Shown here one piece after another: positions 24,801-33,212 of a DNA stretch of 64,000 nucleotides. Both the position numbers and the translations under genes were made by a program. The DNA lies in assembly GCA_036526135.1 (NCBI GenBank), contig DATCZA010000068.1, forward strand, positions 153,596-217,595. The letters run 5' to 3'. The notes under the pieces are model-generated. The model made no database searches and was not told the DNA's origin. It saw nothing but the letters and a program-made list of their open reading frames with translations. The DNA is from UBA2965 sp036526135. GTDB taxonomy: Bacteria > Pseudomonadota > Gammaproteobacteria > Pseudomonadales > Azotimanducaceae. The stretch's first letter is position 1. The number at the start of each line of letters is the position of its first letter.

Positions 24801-26146
24801 CCTGGATTCTGCCCCGGGTTCCCGAGAGCCTGCTCGATGAGAACGAGGTCCTCGTGAGCGGCGCCCTGGTGGCAGACGACCCGGGGCTGTACTACTGCGA
24901 TGCGGAAAACTACGCGGCCCTGCTGCGGTTTCAGCGCGCGGCAGCCAGGCCGGAACTGCAGCCCCGGCCCTTCCATAACCTGCCCGGTTTCCTGGCAAGC
25001 TGGCAGCGCTTCGGCGTGAGCGGCGGGGATGAGCACGTTCTCGAGGTCATGGAGCCCTTGCGCGGGTTCCGCGCCCCCGTGCGGGCGTGGCTCGAAGACG
25101 TCGTTTCCGCCCGCATTCCGGCAATGGCCGATTCCCAGCTCGACGACGTGCTGCTGCGTCACGGCATGCAGTGGCGCGGAGCCGGGCGCAAGGCGATAGC
25201 CATCGGCTATCCCGAGGATCTGCAGCTCATCGACGACGGCGTCGATGAGCCATCAACCCTGGCCAAGCTCTTCACGGATCCGACCGCGCGATACCCGTTT
25301 GTGCAGCTGGCCGACAGAAGCGGACTTTCTGGAGAAGCATTCAACGAGCAATGGTGGGCGTCGGTCTGGGAAGGCGAGATCACCTCGGACACCCTCGCCC
25401 CGCTACGGCAGGGACTCGAACGCGGCTACGCCTTGAACGCCGCGGCGCCGCAGCGGGCCTCCAGCCATCGGCAGGGACGACGGCGCGCCAGGCCGGCGCC
25501 TGCCTGGACGGGAAACTGGTCGGTGAAGCCCCCGTTCGACGCTGACATCGATCCGCTCACCGAGCTGGAGGACGCCAAGGACCGCGCCCGCATGCTGCTC
25601 GACCGATACGGCATCATCTGCCGGGAGCTCGCCAATCGCGAAGGGCGTCTGCTGCGGTGGCGATGTGTCTTCAGGGCACTGCGCCTCATGGAACTGGCAG
25701 GCGAGGTGACGGCCGGCTACTTCTTCACCGGCCTGTCTGGACCCCAGTTCGTGTCACCCGGCGCGCTGCGGCGTCTGCAGCAGGGCTGGCAGACGCCGGA
25801 GGATTTCTGGATCAGCGCCGTCGATCCGGCCTCGCCCTGCGCCCTCGTCACCGCCATACCCGACCTGCCGGCCCGCCGACCGAACAATTATCTTGCTTTT
25901 CACGAGGGATCCCTGGCCCTGGTGATCGAAAATGCCGGCAAGCGCCTGCAATTCCACCGCGGGCCGGACGATGCCTGCCTCGGTCGGGTCTGCGAGCCCC
26001 TGGCCCATCTCGTCCGGCGCCGCAGGCGGGTGGAGGTAGAGCTCATCAACGACGTTCCCGCCCGCTCGAGCCCCTACCTGGAACCGTTGGGGCGTTTCTT
26101 TCACGCTGTGACCGACCACAAGCAATTAATCCTGATGATCGGCTAG
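21836..26146 (+). CDS. lhr: ATP-dependent DNA helicase Lhr (large form)
   Basis: A 1436-residue superfamily 2 helicase, near the size of full-length bacterial Lhr. The GTG at 21836 overlaps the TesB stop; the open frame further upstream only shadows tesB. The core shows Walker A PTGSGKT (residues 42-48), DEIHS (motif II), LSATVRP (motif III) and QRIGRAGHGVGE (motif VI). After the winged-helix domains come the Lhr-specific wedge and the long C-terminal region (LPRVPESLL, PGLYYCDAENY). Lhr unwinds RNA:DNA and branched DNA in a 3'-5' direction, and its C-terminal part has been linked to uracil-DNA processing. Intact. Confidence 0.94.
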   Translation: MTPLAQFEPGVRAWFTERFPSPTAVQAQSWPRIAAGEHVLITAPTGSGKTLTAFLWALNQYASGSWVPGHTRVVYISPLKALNNDIRRNLLEPLRSLREDHEFPPVSVQTRSGDTPQSERQRMLRRPPDILITTPESLSLMLTTTRGRLALGSVETVILDEIHSIVDNRRGAQLMTSLERLTDLCGEIQRLALSATVRPLEGIAEYVGGYTADGAPRRVSIVDPGSAKEIEFRVRYPDEVRLALENGRKIWDPLSEVFRRQIEHNASTLFFTNSRRLAEKITLKINEDQAGPIAYAHHGSLAREIRTEVEERLKAGSLKAIVATSSLEMGIDIGHLDEVVLVQSPPSIAATLQRIGRAGHGVGETSVGTLYPTHANDFLEAIVLAKAVAGGDIEPLTPQENALDVLAQIIVSMCASESWQLDDVFALLRRSTPYHALPREQFDLLIDMLAGRYAGSRVRELKPRIVLDRINNTIRAHKGAVLALYNSGGTIPDRGYYQLRHADTGAVIGELDEEFVWEATTGQIFSMGTQNWQVTRVTHNDVLVRSAPPGTTAPPFWRSESYNRSFHFSERIARELEQAEALLDDGRNDDLRSTFTSAGGFEPEAAVELLDYLTRQREASEAPLPHRHHLLLELVRSGPGGYRGPDDTRQLVLHTFWGGRLNRPWALALEAAWQDALGRRAEIHADNNAIVIQVKGEPDPARVLAMVTADNLDELLRRSLERSGFFGARFRECAGRALLLPRQRFNQRLPLWMSRLQAKKLMSATAGYPDFPMLLESWRTCLKDEFELDSLRQMLTELEDGTIEWTFVSTSSPSPFAANVTFAQINRYMYADDTPEEDAGPSALSDDLIRSAVRNAGLRPPIRREIIQEYLAKRQRTAEGYRPVSAEDWSEWVKERVLIPAAEVRAATSADAPVPEHEHLVWLEERAGSGENRAWLTHRELLHGLAQRGLRDGLAFQGTVPDVEESRSAEQLALEILSFYGPLTESDIAWILPRVPESLLDENEVLVSGALVADDPGLYYCDAENYAALLRFQRAAARPELQPRPFHNLPGFLASWQRFGVSGGDEHVLEVMEPLRGFRAPVRAWLEDVVSARIPAMADSQLDDVLLRHGMQWRGAGRKAIAIGYPEDLQLIDDGVDEPSTLAKLFTDPTARYPFVQLADRSGLSGEAFNEQWWASVWEGEITSDTLAPLRQGLERGYALNAAAPQRASSHRQGRRRARPAPAWTGNWSVKPPFDADIDPLTELEDAKDRARMLLDRYGIICRELANREGRLLRWRCVFRALRLMELAGEVTAGYFFTGLSGPQFVSPGALRRLQQGWQTPEDFWISAVDPASPCALVTAIPDLPARRPNNYLAFHEGSLALVIENAGKRLQFHRGPDDACLGRVCEPLAHLVRRRRRVEVELINDVPARSSPYLEPLGRFFHAVTDHKQLILMIG

Positions 26147-26174
26147 CTTCGGCACTTGTGCGGGCATTTTCCGC

Positions 26175-27776
26175 GTGAGTTTTAAGAGGTCGATCGTGAT
26201 CGTGTGCGCCCTGATCAAGGACGAGCAGCTGCGAGACCGGTTGCGGCGGCTGGGAGCCCGCGCCGGCTGGCGCGTCCTCTTCGCGGCTGACGATCGCGAC
26301 CTTCTCGTAACCCTGATCAGCGGCAAGGCAACGCCGGACGTCATCGTAAGCGACGAGCCGGACAATCTGACCGGAGTCGGCGCGCTGCCCACGACCAGGA
26401 TTTACCTGCGGCCCGACAGAGGCGAGCCCGGCACGGACGCGTTCGATCCTGCTCTGGATGACCAGGCCTTGCTCCAGCACATCAACAACTGCGTGAATGC
26501 CCGACGCTTCCGGGCCCGATTCGCCGCCATCGATCGCAACGAGCCGATCACCAGCCTGCCGCGACACGAGGAGCTGTTCGATGCGCTGTCGAGGCATGTC
26601 GACGAGCCCGTGGGGATGATGGTGGTCAAGCTCGATCATGCGGAGCATCTCTATGGGAGCCTGGATCCGGTCGCGAAGACGGACCTTCTCGCCGCGCTCA
26701 GCCAGAGGCTGGAGTCAAAGCTGCCCACTCAGGCCCGACTCGGGTTCTACGACGCCACCTGCTTCGTGGTCACCCTGCCCAGAATCCAGTCGTCAGAGCT
26801 CGAGCGGCTGGGCAACGATCTTCGCCTGGCGGTGAGCGCACCGCTCATCGACGCGGGCGGGGAGATCCATCTGACGATCAGCATCGGGTGCAGCTTCGCC
26901 AGCTCCTTCAACGGCGCCGATCATCTGTGGGCCAGCGCCTGGGCTGCCGCCAACGCTGCCTCTCAGGCTGGCGGGGACCGGGTCCTCGGCGCAAACCCCG
27001 ACACCGCGATCTCCGAACGCATCCCTACCGCCCTGGAGCGGGACGAGTTCTCGCTGCTGCTGCAGCCCCAGTGGAGTCTGCAGGACAACCGGCTGACCGC
27101 CGTTGAGGCGCTGCTGCGCTGGCAGGGCCGCGACATCGGCGGGCTTGCCCCCAGCCACTTCATTCCCCTGGTCGAGCAGCAGGGACAGATGGCCCGGGTG
27201 GGTGACTGGGTTTTAGAGCGCGCCTGCCGCGAGACCGCCGCGTGGCTTCCCCGCATGGTGCAGCCCATTCTGCTGACGGTAAACGTATCGCCCCAGCAGT
27301 TTCACGGCCGCAGCATCGTCACCCAGATCGCCCGCAACAGCGCCGAGCACCGGCTCAACCCCGCGTCCCTGGAGCTGGAGCTGTCGCAACGCAACATGCT
27401 GCGACTGGTGGACGACTACCGCGAGCAGATGTATACCCTGCGCGACTGGGGCGTCCGCTTTGCCATCGACAATCTCGGCGGCGGGCTCATCGAGCCCGAG
27501 AAACTTCTGCGCTGCCCGGTGGACACGCTCAAGATCGACCGAGCCGTGGTGAGCGCGTTGTCCGAGGATACCCAGGCGGCCGATCTCGCCGCGCAGATCT
27601 GCGAGTTGGGGGCGCGATTCAACCTGCGCGTCGTCGGGGTTGGCGTCGAGACCGAGGAGCAGCTCAAATTGCTCGCCGAGTGGGGCTGCACGGACGCCCA
27701 GGGGCTGCTCGTCTCTCGTCCGGTACCGGTAACCGGAATCCAGCACCTGATGAATCGCCTCGCCGACTTAAACTGA
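26175..27776 (+). CDS. Degenerate GGDEF/EAL protein, probable c-di-GMP receptor (FimX-like)
   Basis: A 533-residue protein starting at GTG. Residues 1-115 look like a receiver-type domain (IVSD near residue 60). Residues 120-275 have the GGDEF fold but read YDATCFVVTLP where GGDEF should be, so no cyclase activity is expected. Residues 280-530 are an EAL domain with EALLRW (311-316), VNVSPQQF and LKIDRAVV kept. The loop DDFGTGY is instead DNLGGG (432-437) and AEGVE is VGVGVE, removing metal-binding acids. This double degeneracy is the hallmark of effector proteins such as FimX and LapD. The layout without membrane segments is closer to FimX, which acts in type IV pilus assembly. Confidence 0.85.
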   Translation: MSFKRSIVIVCALIKDEQLRDRLRRLGARAGWRVLFAADDRDLLVTLISGKATPDVIVSDEPDNLTGVGALPTTRIYLRPDRGEPGTDAFDPALDDQALLQHINNCVNARRFRARFAAIDRNEPITSLPRHEELFDALSRHVDEPVGMMVVKLDHAEHLYGSLDPVAKTDLLAALSQRLESKLPTQARLGFYDATCFVVTLPRIQSSELERLGNDLRLAVSAPLIDAGGEIHLTISIGCSFASSFNGADHLWASAWAAANAASQAGGDRVLGANPDTAISERIPTALERDEFSLLLQPQWSLQDNRLTAVEALLRWQGRDIGGLAPSHFIPLVEQQGQMARVGDWVLERACRETAAWLPRMVQPILLTVNVSPQQFHGRSIVTQIARNSAEHRLNPASLELELSQRNMLRLVDDYREQMYTLRDWGVRFAIDNLGGGLIEPEKLLRCPVDTLKIDRAVVSALSEDTQAADLAAQICELGARFNLRVVGVGVETEEQLKLLAEWGCTDAQGLLVSRPVPVTGIQHLMNRLADLN

Positions 27777-27816
27777 CCCCGCTGCTTCCTTCCGGGGACC
27801 CTGCTACCATCGGCCG

Positions 27817-28734
27817 ATGCTGCTGATCACTCACCGGGACTGCCTGCTGCACGAGATGCAGCACCGGCATCCCGAGCGACCCGATCGTCTTCGCGCGGTG
27901 CTGCAACTGCTCGAGTCCAGCGGTCTGTCCCGGGACCTGAAGCATGCAGAGGCCTTGCCGGCGAGCCAGGAAGCGCTGCGAGCCGTGCACGATCCGGATT
28001 ACCTGCGCACGCTGTCCGAATCGGTGCCCGAGTCCGGACTGCTGCCCGTTGATCCGGACACGGCCATGGGGCCATCCAGCCTGCGGGCGGCCGCCCTGGC
28101 CGCCGGCGCGGTTGCCGACGGCGTTCGCGCCGTCCTCGAGGGAGACCAATCCACAGTGTTCTGTGCCGTTCGCCCTCCAGGTCATCACGCCGAGCACGAC
28201 GCGGCCATGGGTTTCTGCTTCTACAACAGCATCGCCCTGGGGGCCGTCACCGCCCTCGAAGACCCCCGCGTAGAGCGCGTCGCCGTCCTGGACTTCGACG
28301 TCCACCACGGTAACGGCACGGTGGACATATTCAAGGACCGGCCCGAGGTGCTGGTCTGCTCGAGCTTCCAGCACCCGTTCTACCCCCACCGCTACGCAGA
28401 CCTGGCGCGCCCCAACATCGTCAACACGCCCCTGCCCGCAGGCACCGCAGGCGCCGACTTTCGCCGGGCCGTGGAGGCGCAGTGGCTTCCCGCCATCGAC
28501 AACCACCAGCCCCAGCTGATACTGGTCTCAGCGGGGTTCGACGCCCACCGCCTCGACCCCCTGGCTCAGCTCGAGCTGTGCGAGGACGATTTCCGCTGGA
28601 TCACCCGGCTCATCGTCGCCAGCGCGAAGACCCATGCCAACGGACGCATCGTCTCCGCTTTAGAAGGTGGTTACGACCTCGCCGCGCTGGCCGCATCGGC
28701 TCATGCGCACATCGAGGAGCTGCTCGCCGCGTAG
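27817..28734 (+). CDS. Histone deacetylase-superfamily protein (acetylpolyamine or lysine deacetylase-like)
   Basis: A 305-residue class II-like HDAC-fold deacetylase. Visible are RPPGHHAEHDAAMGFCFYN with the two active-site histidines, VLDFDVHHGNGT with the Zn ligands Asp and His, and SAGFDAHRLDPL with the second Asp ligand. Bacterial relatives remove acetyl groups from small amines such as acetylpolyamines or from lysines. It lies 40 bp after the EAL gene and converges on the enoyl-CoA hydratase gene with three bases between. The true substrate is not deducible. Confidence 0.9.
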   Translation: MLLITHRDCLLHEMQHRHPERPDRLRAVLQLLESSGLSRDLKHAEALPASQEALRAVHDPDYLRTLSESVPESGLLPVDPDTAMGPSSLRAAALAAGAVADGVRAVLEGDQSTVFCAVRPPGHHAEHDAAMGFCFYNSIALGAVTALEDPRVERVAVLDFDVHHGNGTVDIFKDRPEVLVCSSFQHPFYPHRYADLARPNIVNTPLPAGTAGADFRRAVEAQWLPAIDNHQPQLILVSAGFDAHRLDPLAQLELCEDDFRWITRLIVASAKTHANGRIVSALEGGYDLAALAASAHAHIEELLAA

Positions 28735-28737
28735 TCG

Positions 28738-29520
28738 TTACTCGCCGGTGAACTCCGCGTCGCGCTTCTCTAAGAACGCGGCCACGCCCTCGGCGAAGTC
28801 TCTCGACGCGCCGGCCTGATTCTGCAGTCTGGCTTCGAGATCGAGCTGCTGCTCAAACGCGTTGTGCCACGTGTTCCAGTAAGCCTGGCGAATCAGGGCA
28901 AGCGATCTCGGCCCGCTGGCCAACCGGTCGGCGATGGCCATGGCACCTTCGAGCAGGGCCTCGTTGTCGTCGAACAAACGGTTCACCAGCCCCCACTCGT
29001 GGGCTTTCTCCGCCGGCAGCCGCTCGGCCAGCATGGAGAGCTCCATGGCGCGGCCCCATCCCACCAGGCGGGGCAGCAGGAAGGTCGAGCCACCGTCGGG
29101 CACCAGACCGATTCGCGCGAACGCCTGCAGAAAGAAGGCGTTCGAAGATGCGCAGACGATATCGCCCATCATGGCAAAGCTCATGCCGACGCCGGCAGCG
29201 GCCCCGTTGACGGCGGTGACCATCGGCATGTTGAGATCCCGCAAGGTTAGAAGTATCGGATGATAGCTGGCACGCAGGCCGTCACCGGCGCCGCCGCGGC
29301 GCTCGGAGCGCTCGCCATCCTGAAGGTTGGCGCCGGCGCAGAAGCCGCGCCCCTCGCCGGTGAGCAGCAGGCAGCGGGCGCCATTGCCCGGATGAGCGAT
29401 GTCCTTCAACGCGTCGGCGAAATCCAGCAGCATCTGGCTGCCGACCGCATTCATTACCTCGGGATGATTGAATTTGAGCACGGCCACCTTGCCCACGAAC
29501 TCCAGCGACATTCGTTCCAT
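28738..29520 (-). CDS. Enoyl-CoA hydratase/isomerase family protein
   Basis: A 260-residue crotonase. The ATG at 29520 follows GGGGGA; a longer upstream frame is unsupported. It shows the oxyanion-hole segment FCAGANLQ, then NGAAAGVGMSFAMMGDIVCA, and the catalytic region GLVPDGGSTFLLPRLVG, in which an Asp is present and the usual second Glu position is filled by Asp-Gly-Gly. That pattern fits the PaaG/ECI-like isomerase or hydratase subgroup. It acts in fatty or aromatic acyl-CoA degradation. Divergent from the SnoaL-like gene. Confidence 0.88.
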   Translation of the reverse strand: MERMSLEFVGKVAVLKFNHPEVMNAVGSQMLLDFADALKDIAHPGNGARCLLLTGEGRGFCAGANLQDGERSERRGGAGDGLRASYHPILLTLRDLNMPMVTAVNGAAAGVGMSFAMMGDIVCASSNAFFLQAFARIGLVPDGGSTFLLPRLVGWGRAMELSMLAERLPAEKAHEWGLVNRLFDDNEALLEGAMAIADRLASGPRSLALIRQAYWNTWHNAFEQQLDLEARLQNQAGASRDFAEGVAAFLEKRDAEFTGE

Positions 29521-29624
29521 TGGTTCCCCCAATCTGAAAGCGCGACCGACTTGTCGATCTGCGACGGATCGGGAACGATAACCAACCCGATGGCCAGGCT
29601 CAAACCAGGAGGGAGAAACCCGAC

Positions 29625-30074
29625 GTGGACAATCAGCTGATCGCGGAAATCCAGCGCGACTGCGAAGCGCTCTCCCTGGCATACGCCCGCGCCATCGACT
29701 TCCGGGACTACGACCATTTCGTCTCCCTTTTCACCGACGACGCCGTGCTCGACCTCGGCCGCCCGCTGCGCGGGCGCGGGGAGATTCACGCCGCCATCTC
29801 GGCGCGGCCAGACGAGCTGCGCTCGCGTCACGTCATAACCAACGTGTTCGTAGACGTCGTCGATGAAAACACTGCCCGCGGCATCGCTTATCTGACCCTC
29901 TATCGCCACATTGCCGACAAACCGTCGATACCGGGTCCCGGAAGCGAACCCGCGCCGACCACGCTTCCCGCCGCCGTCGGCCACTACCAGGACCGGTTCG
30001 CCCGCGGGCCGGACGGATGGCGGTTCGAGGCGCGCAGCCTGCATCTGGCGTTCCGCGACCCGGCTGCCTTCTGA
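29625..30074 (+). CDS. SnoaL-like/NTF2-fold protein (nuclear transport factor 2 family)
   Basis: A 149-residue protein starting with GTG behind AGGAGGG. It has the NTF2-like cone pattern: N-terminal helices (CEALSLAYARAIDFRDYD), FTDDAVLDLG, then a curved sheet (SRHVITNVFVDVVDENTARG and YQDRFARGPDGWRFEARSLHL). Family members are dehydratases, isomerases or ring-hydroxylating subunits, and several act on steroid-like or polyketide compounds. It precedes a GNAT gene and an acyl-CoA dehydrogenase/hydroxylase gene, so it may join the same catabolic step. Confidence 0.8.
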   Translation: MDNQLIAEIQRDCEALSLAYARAIDFRDYDHFVSLFTDDAVLDLGRPLRGRGEIHAAISARPDELRSRHVITNVFVDVVDENTARGIAYLTLYRHIADKPSIPGPGSEPAPTTLPAAVGHYQDRFARGPDGWRFEARSLHLAFRDPAAF

Positions 30075-30151
30075 CCGGTTCTACAAGTCGTTTGCAACCT
30101 CGGCGCCCGGACCCGTTCCCCTCGGGATGGGGGATTGGCAATAATCGGTCA

Positions 30152-30631
30152 ATGGCCGAATTGAAAGTCTGCGATGTCAAGCTGGCCGCAATCAGAGACG
30201 CGGGGCTGATCGCGCGCATGTCCCGGGACTACATCGAGCACGGGCTCCGCTGGCGCTGGCGCGCGCCGCAGATCCGCGCCAAGATCCGGCATCCCGAAAC
30301 GGCCGTCATCGTCGCGGAGGTGGAGCTCGGCGGCGTTCGCTTCATCGGCGGTTTTGCCTCGATGGATTTCGGCGAGGACAAGGCCGCATTGAACCTGCTT
30401 GCCGTGCACCCGAATTTGAGACGGCGCGGCATCGGTGGAAACCTCGTCGAGTGGCTGCACAAGAGCGCGGGCGTGGCCGGCTGCCAGCACATCGAGCTGC
30501 AGGTCAGAGCGGGCAACGTGTCTGCGCGTCGTTTCTATGGTCGAATGGGCTACACCGAGGAAGCCCTCATCAACGGCTACTACGACGGCAAGGAGGCCGC
30601 TTACCAGATGAAGTTCCGCCTGGCCCAATGA
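30152..30631 (+). CDS. GNAT-family N-acetyltransferase
   Basis: A 159-residue GNAT protein from the ATG at 30152. The acetyl-CoA site is LLAVHPNLRRRGIGGNLVEWL (pattern RRRGIG), followed by ELQVRAGNVSARRFYGRMGYTEEA (motif B), the complete fold in one domain. The acceptor is unknown. Its stop overlaps the next start by four bases (ATGA), so the two are coupled. Confidence 0.88.
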   Translation: MAELKVCDVKLAAIRDAGLIARMSRDYIEHGLRWRWRAPQIRAKIRHPETAVIVAEVELGGVRFIGGFASMDFGEDKAALNLLAVHPNLRRRGIGGNLVEWLHKSAGVAGCQHIELQVRAGNVSARRFYGRMGYTEEALINGYYDGKEAAYQMKFRLAQ

Positions 30632-31773
30632 ACCCGGTCGAGACCGCCGCAGGCTTCGCTGCGGAAATCCGCCGCCGTGCTCCGGAGATCGAGCAGCATC
30701 GCCGGATGCCCGGCGACCTCGCAAATCGCATGGCTGGTGCGGGACTGTTCCGCCTGCTCGTCCCGGAGCTCTACGGCGGCCTGCAGGTCGAGCCTCTAGC
30801 TTTCTTCGAAACCCTCAAGGAGACGGCCCGCGCCGACGGGGCGGTCGGCTGGTGCCAGATGATCGGCGTGACCACCGGGATGATGGCCGCCTCGCTGCCC
30901 GACGAATGGTCTCGCACGATCTACGGTTGCAACCCCGATACCATCACTTCCGGCGTCACCGCCCCGCTGGGCATCGCCGTTGCCGAAGGCGACGGTCTCA
31001 GGGTCAGCGGCCGTTGGCCCTTCGGCAGCGGGTGCGAGGTCTCGGATTGGATCTGCGGCGGCTGCCAGCTCATGGAAGATGGCGAGCCGCGCAAGAACCG
31101 GTTCGGCTCGCCCGAGATCGCCCTGGTTTTCTTTCCCGCAGACGACGTGACGATTCACGATACCTGGCACACGTCGGGCTTATGCGGGACCGGCAGCCAC
31201 GACATCGAGGTAAAGGACGCCGAGGTTCCCGCGGGGCGATGGGTCACCATGGGCAAGCGCGCGCGGGTGGACGCGCCCCTCTACCGATTTCCTACGCTGG
31301 GCTTGCTCGCCCTTGGCGTGTCCGCGGTTGCACTGGGCATCGCAGAGCACGCCATCGAGGCTTTCACCACGCTCGCCCGGGACAAGGTCCCCACCGGCAG
31401 CGCCCGGCCTCTTTCCGCCCGGTCTGGGGCCCAGCGCGACCTGGCCAGAGCGATGGCCGCCGTCCAGTCAGCGGCGGCGCTCACCCGCGAGGCCATCGAG
31501 GACGCCTGGGGGGAAGCCCACCGCGAAGGATCCCTCGGCCTGGAAACCAAGGCCCGCCTCAGGCTGGCCGCCACCAACAACGCCTGGTCGGCGGCCGAGG
31601 CGGTGGACCTCCTCTACCATGCCGCGGGAGGATCGTCGATTTACGCGCACAGCGCGCTGCAGCGGTGTTTTCGCGACGTGCACGTCGCCACGCAGCATCT
31701 GATGGTAGCGCAGCCTATCTACGAGGTGGTCGGCAAGGTCGCCCTGGGCATCGATCCGAAGACGCTGCTCTGA
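30628..31773 (+). CDS. Acyl-CoA dehydrogenase family protein, C-terminal domain type 2 (hydroxylase-like)
   Basis: A 381-residue protein of the acyl-CoA dehydrogenase/flavin-dependent monooxygenase superfamily. The C-terminal part matches the type 2 acyl-CoA dehydrogenase domain of HsaA/DszC/HpaB-like hydroxylases: RWPFGSGCEVSDWICGGC, then WHTSGLCGTGSHDIEVKD and HAAGGSSIYAHSALQRCFRDVHV. The classical catalytic Glu arrangement of beta-oxidation enzymes is absent. It probably uses reduced flavin to hydroxylate an aromatic or steroid ring, but no flavin reductase lies beside it. Four-base overlap with the GNAT gene. Confidence 0.82.
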   Translation: MNPVETAAGFAAEIRRRAPEIEQHRRMPGDLANRMAGAGLFRLLVPELYGGLQVEPLAFFETLKETARADGAVGWCQMIGVTTGMMAASLPDEWSRTIYGCNPDTITSGVTAPLGIAVAEGDGLRVSGRWPFGSGCEVSDWICGGCQLMEDGEPRKNRFGSPEIALVFFPADDVTIHDTWHTSGLCGTGSHDIEVKDAEVPAGRWVTMGKRARVDAPLYRFPTLGLLALGVSAVALGIAEHAIEAFTTLARDKVPTGSARPLSARSGAQRDLARAMAAVQSAAALTREAIEDAWGEAHREGSLGLETKARLRLAATNNAWSAAEAVDLLYHAAGGSSIYAHSALQRCFRDVHVATQHLMVAQPIYEVVGKVALGIDPKTLL

Positions 31774-31887
31774 GCCGAGTCCCGTGGCGACGTGACCCAC
31801 GACGCCCGGGACGGAGCGGACCACCGAGCGCGGTGAGTCGGTATAATCACGGGCGTTCGTGAGTCGGCTGCAGGACAACGCGTAAAC

Positions 31888-32769
31888 GTGGGCCACGACC
31901 ACAACCACATTCATACCAGGGACAACGAGGTCATCGTTGGCCGCGCTTTCGTGCTCATCGCCGGCTTCATGGTCGTCGAGGTCATCGGTGGGCTGCTGGC
32001 CAACTCCCTGACCCTGCTCGCCGATGCGGGGCACATGTTCCTCGACGCCACCGCGCTGGGCCTGTCCTGGTACGCGCTCCGGTTGTCGAAACGCTCCAAC
32101 GATCACAAGCTCTCCTACGGCTACCACCGCTTTCAGGTGCTGGCCGCATTCATCAACGGGCTCACCCTGATGGCGCTCGTGGTGTGGATACTCGTTGAGG
32201 CCTACGCCCGGCTGCGCGCGCCTGAAGGAATGCTGGCTCTGCCTGCGCTGGCCGTTGCCGTCGTCGGCATGGTGGTCAACCTGATCGCCTTCCGCTGGCT
32301 GCACGGGGCCGAGGACAACGCCACCGTGCGCAGCGCCGCGCTCCACGTCATCGGCGACCTGCTCGGCTCGGCGGCCGCCATCATAGCCGCGCTGACCGTC
32401 TATCTGACCGGTTGGCTCTACGCCGATCCGCTGCTCGCCGTCGTCATCGTCGTCATCCTCGGCCGGGGCGCCTGGCGGGTGCTGAAGGAATCGGCCCACA
32501 TTCTTCTGGAAGGTGTGCCGCATGGCATCAACCTCACGGAGATCGCCGAGACCCTCGCTGCGCGGGTACCCGGAGTGATCGAGGTTCACCACGTGCACGC
32601 GTGGGCACTGACCTCCGAGAAGCCCCTGGTCACGCTGCATGCGAGCGTCGACGAGGGGACCGAGCTCGCCGGGGTGGTGTCTCGCATGAAGGTCGTGCTC
32701 AACGACGATTTCGGCATCGATCACTCGACCATTCAGGTTGAACACGGGCCTTGCCCGGACGATGATTAG
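31888..32769 (+). CDS. Cation diffusion facilitator (CzcD/ZitB-like) metal efflux protein
   Basis: A 293-residue CDF transporter with six membrane helices. The N-terminal MGHDHNHIHTRDN is histidine-rich as in metal sensors. The metal-binding pairs are LLADAGHMFLDA in helix 2 and LHVIGDLLGS in helix 5, a D-H/H-D arrangement typical of Zn or Cd exporters. The C-terminal cytoplasmic domain ends in VEHGPCPDDD. GTG is used as the start. It exports Zn(II) or related ions by proton antiport. Followed 14 bp later by dgkA. Confidence 0.9.
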   Translation: MGHDHNHIHTRDNEVIVGRAFVLIAGFMVVEVIGGLLANSLTLLADAGHMFLDATALGLSWYALRLSKRSNDHKLSYGYHRFQVLAAFINGLTLMALVVWILVEAYARLRAPEGMLALPALAVAVVGMVVNLIAFRWLHGAEDNATVRSAALHVIGDLLGSAAAIIAALTVYLTGWLYADPLLAVVIVVILGRGAWRVLKESAHILLEGVPHGINLTEIAETLAARVPGVIEVHHVHAWALTSEKPLVTLHASVDEGTELAGVVSRMKVVLNDDFGIDHSTIQVEHGPCPDDD

Positions 32770-32783
32770 GCTCGAGGGCTAGG

Positions 32784-33167
32784 ATGACCAAACCAGGCTA
32801 CACCGGGATCAAGCGGATCAGAAAGGCAGCGGGCTACTCGTCTCAGGGCATCCGCGCCGCCTGGCAACACGAGTCCGCCTTTCGCCAGGAATGCACCGTG
32901 GCCCTGGTTCTGCTGCCCTGCGCCGTCCTGCTGGCGGAGACGTGGATGCAGCTGGCCGTGCTGATCACGGTCTGCGTGCTGGTGCTGATCGCGGAGCTGC
33001 TGAACTCGGCCGTTGAAGCGGTGGTGGACAGGATAGGTCACGAGCACAACGATCTGGCCGGCCAGGCCAAGGACATGGCTTCCGCCGCCGTCGCGCTGGC
33101 GATCTTCCTGGTGCCTCTGATATGGGGCCTCGTGGCCCTCGAACGCTTCGTCGGCTACTGGATCTGA
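32784..33167 (+). CDS. dgkA: Diacylglycerol kinase, DgkA type
   Basis: A 127-residue integral membrane kinase with three helices (about residues 45-60, 62-80 and 102-122). The catalytic signature is ELLNSAVEAVVDRI, with an N-terminal AWQHESAFRQE acid and KDMASAAVALA. It recycles diacylglycerol produced by membrane-derived oligosaccharide or LPS modification by phosphorylating it with ATP. The length and helix order match the E. coli trimeric enzyme. Downstream of the CDF transporter and convergent with the CoA ligase. Confidence 0.94.
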   Translation: MTKPGYTGIKRIRKAAGYSSQGIRAAWQHESAFRQECTVALVLLPCAVLLAETWMQLAVLITVCVLVLIAELLNSAVEAVVDRIGHEHNDLAGQAKDMASAAVALAIFLVPLIWGLVALERFVGYWI

Positions 33168-33212
33168 TCCGACCCCTGCGGAGGACCCGCCACCCGCGGC
33201 CTCGACAGACGG

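Noticed and set aside
23201..25162. 653-codon minus-strand open frame
   Set aside because: Antisense to lhr, biased composition, no domain motifs or ribosome site.
26175..27776. Active diguanylate cyclase or phosphodiesterase
   Set aside because: Both signature motifs are lost; an effector role is more likely.
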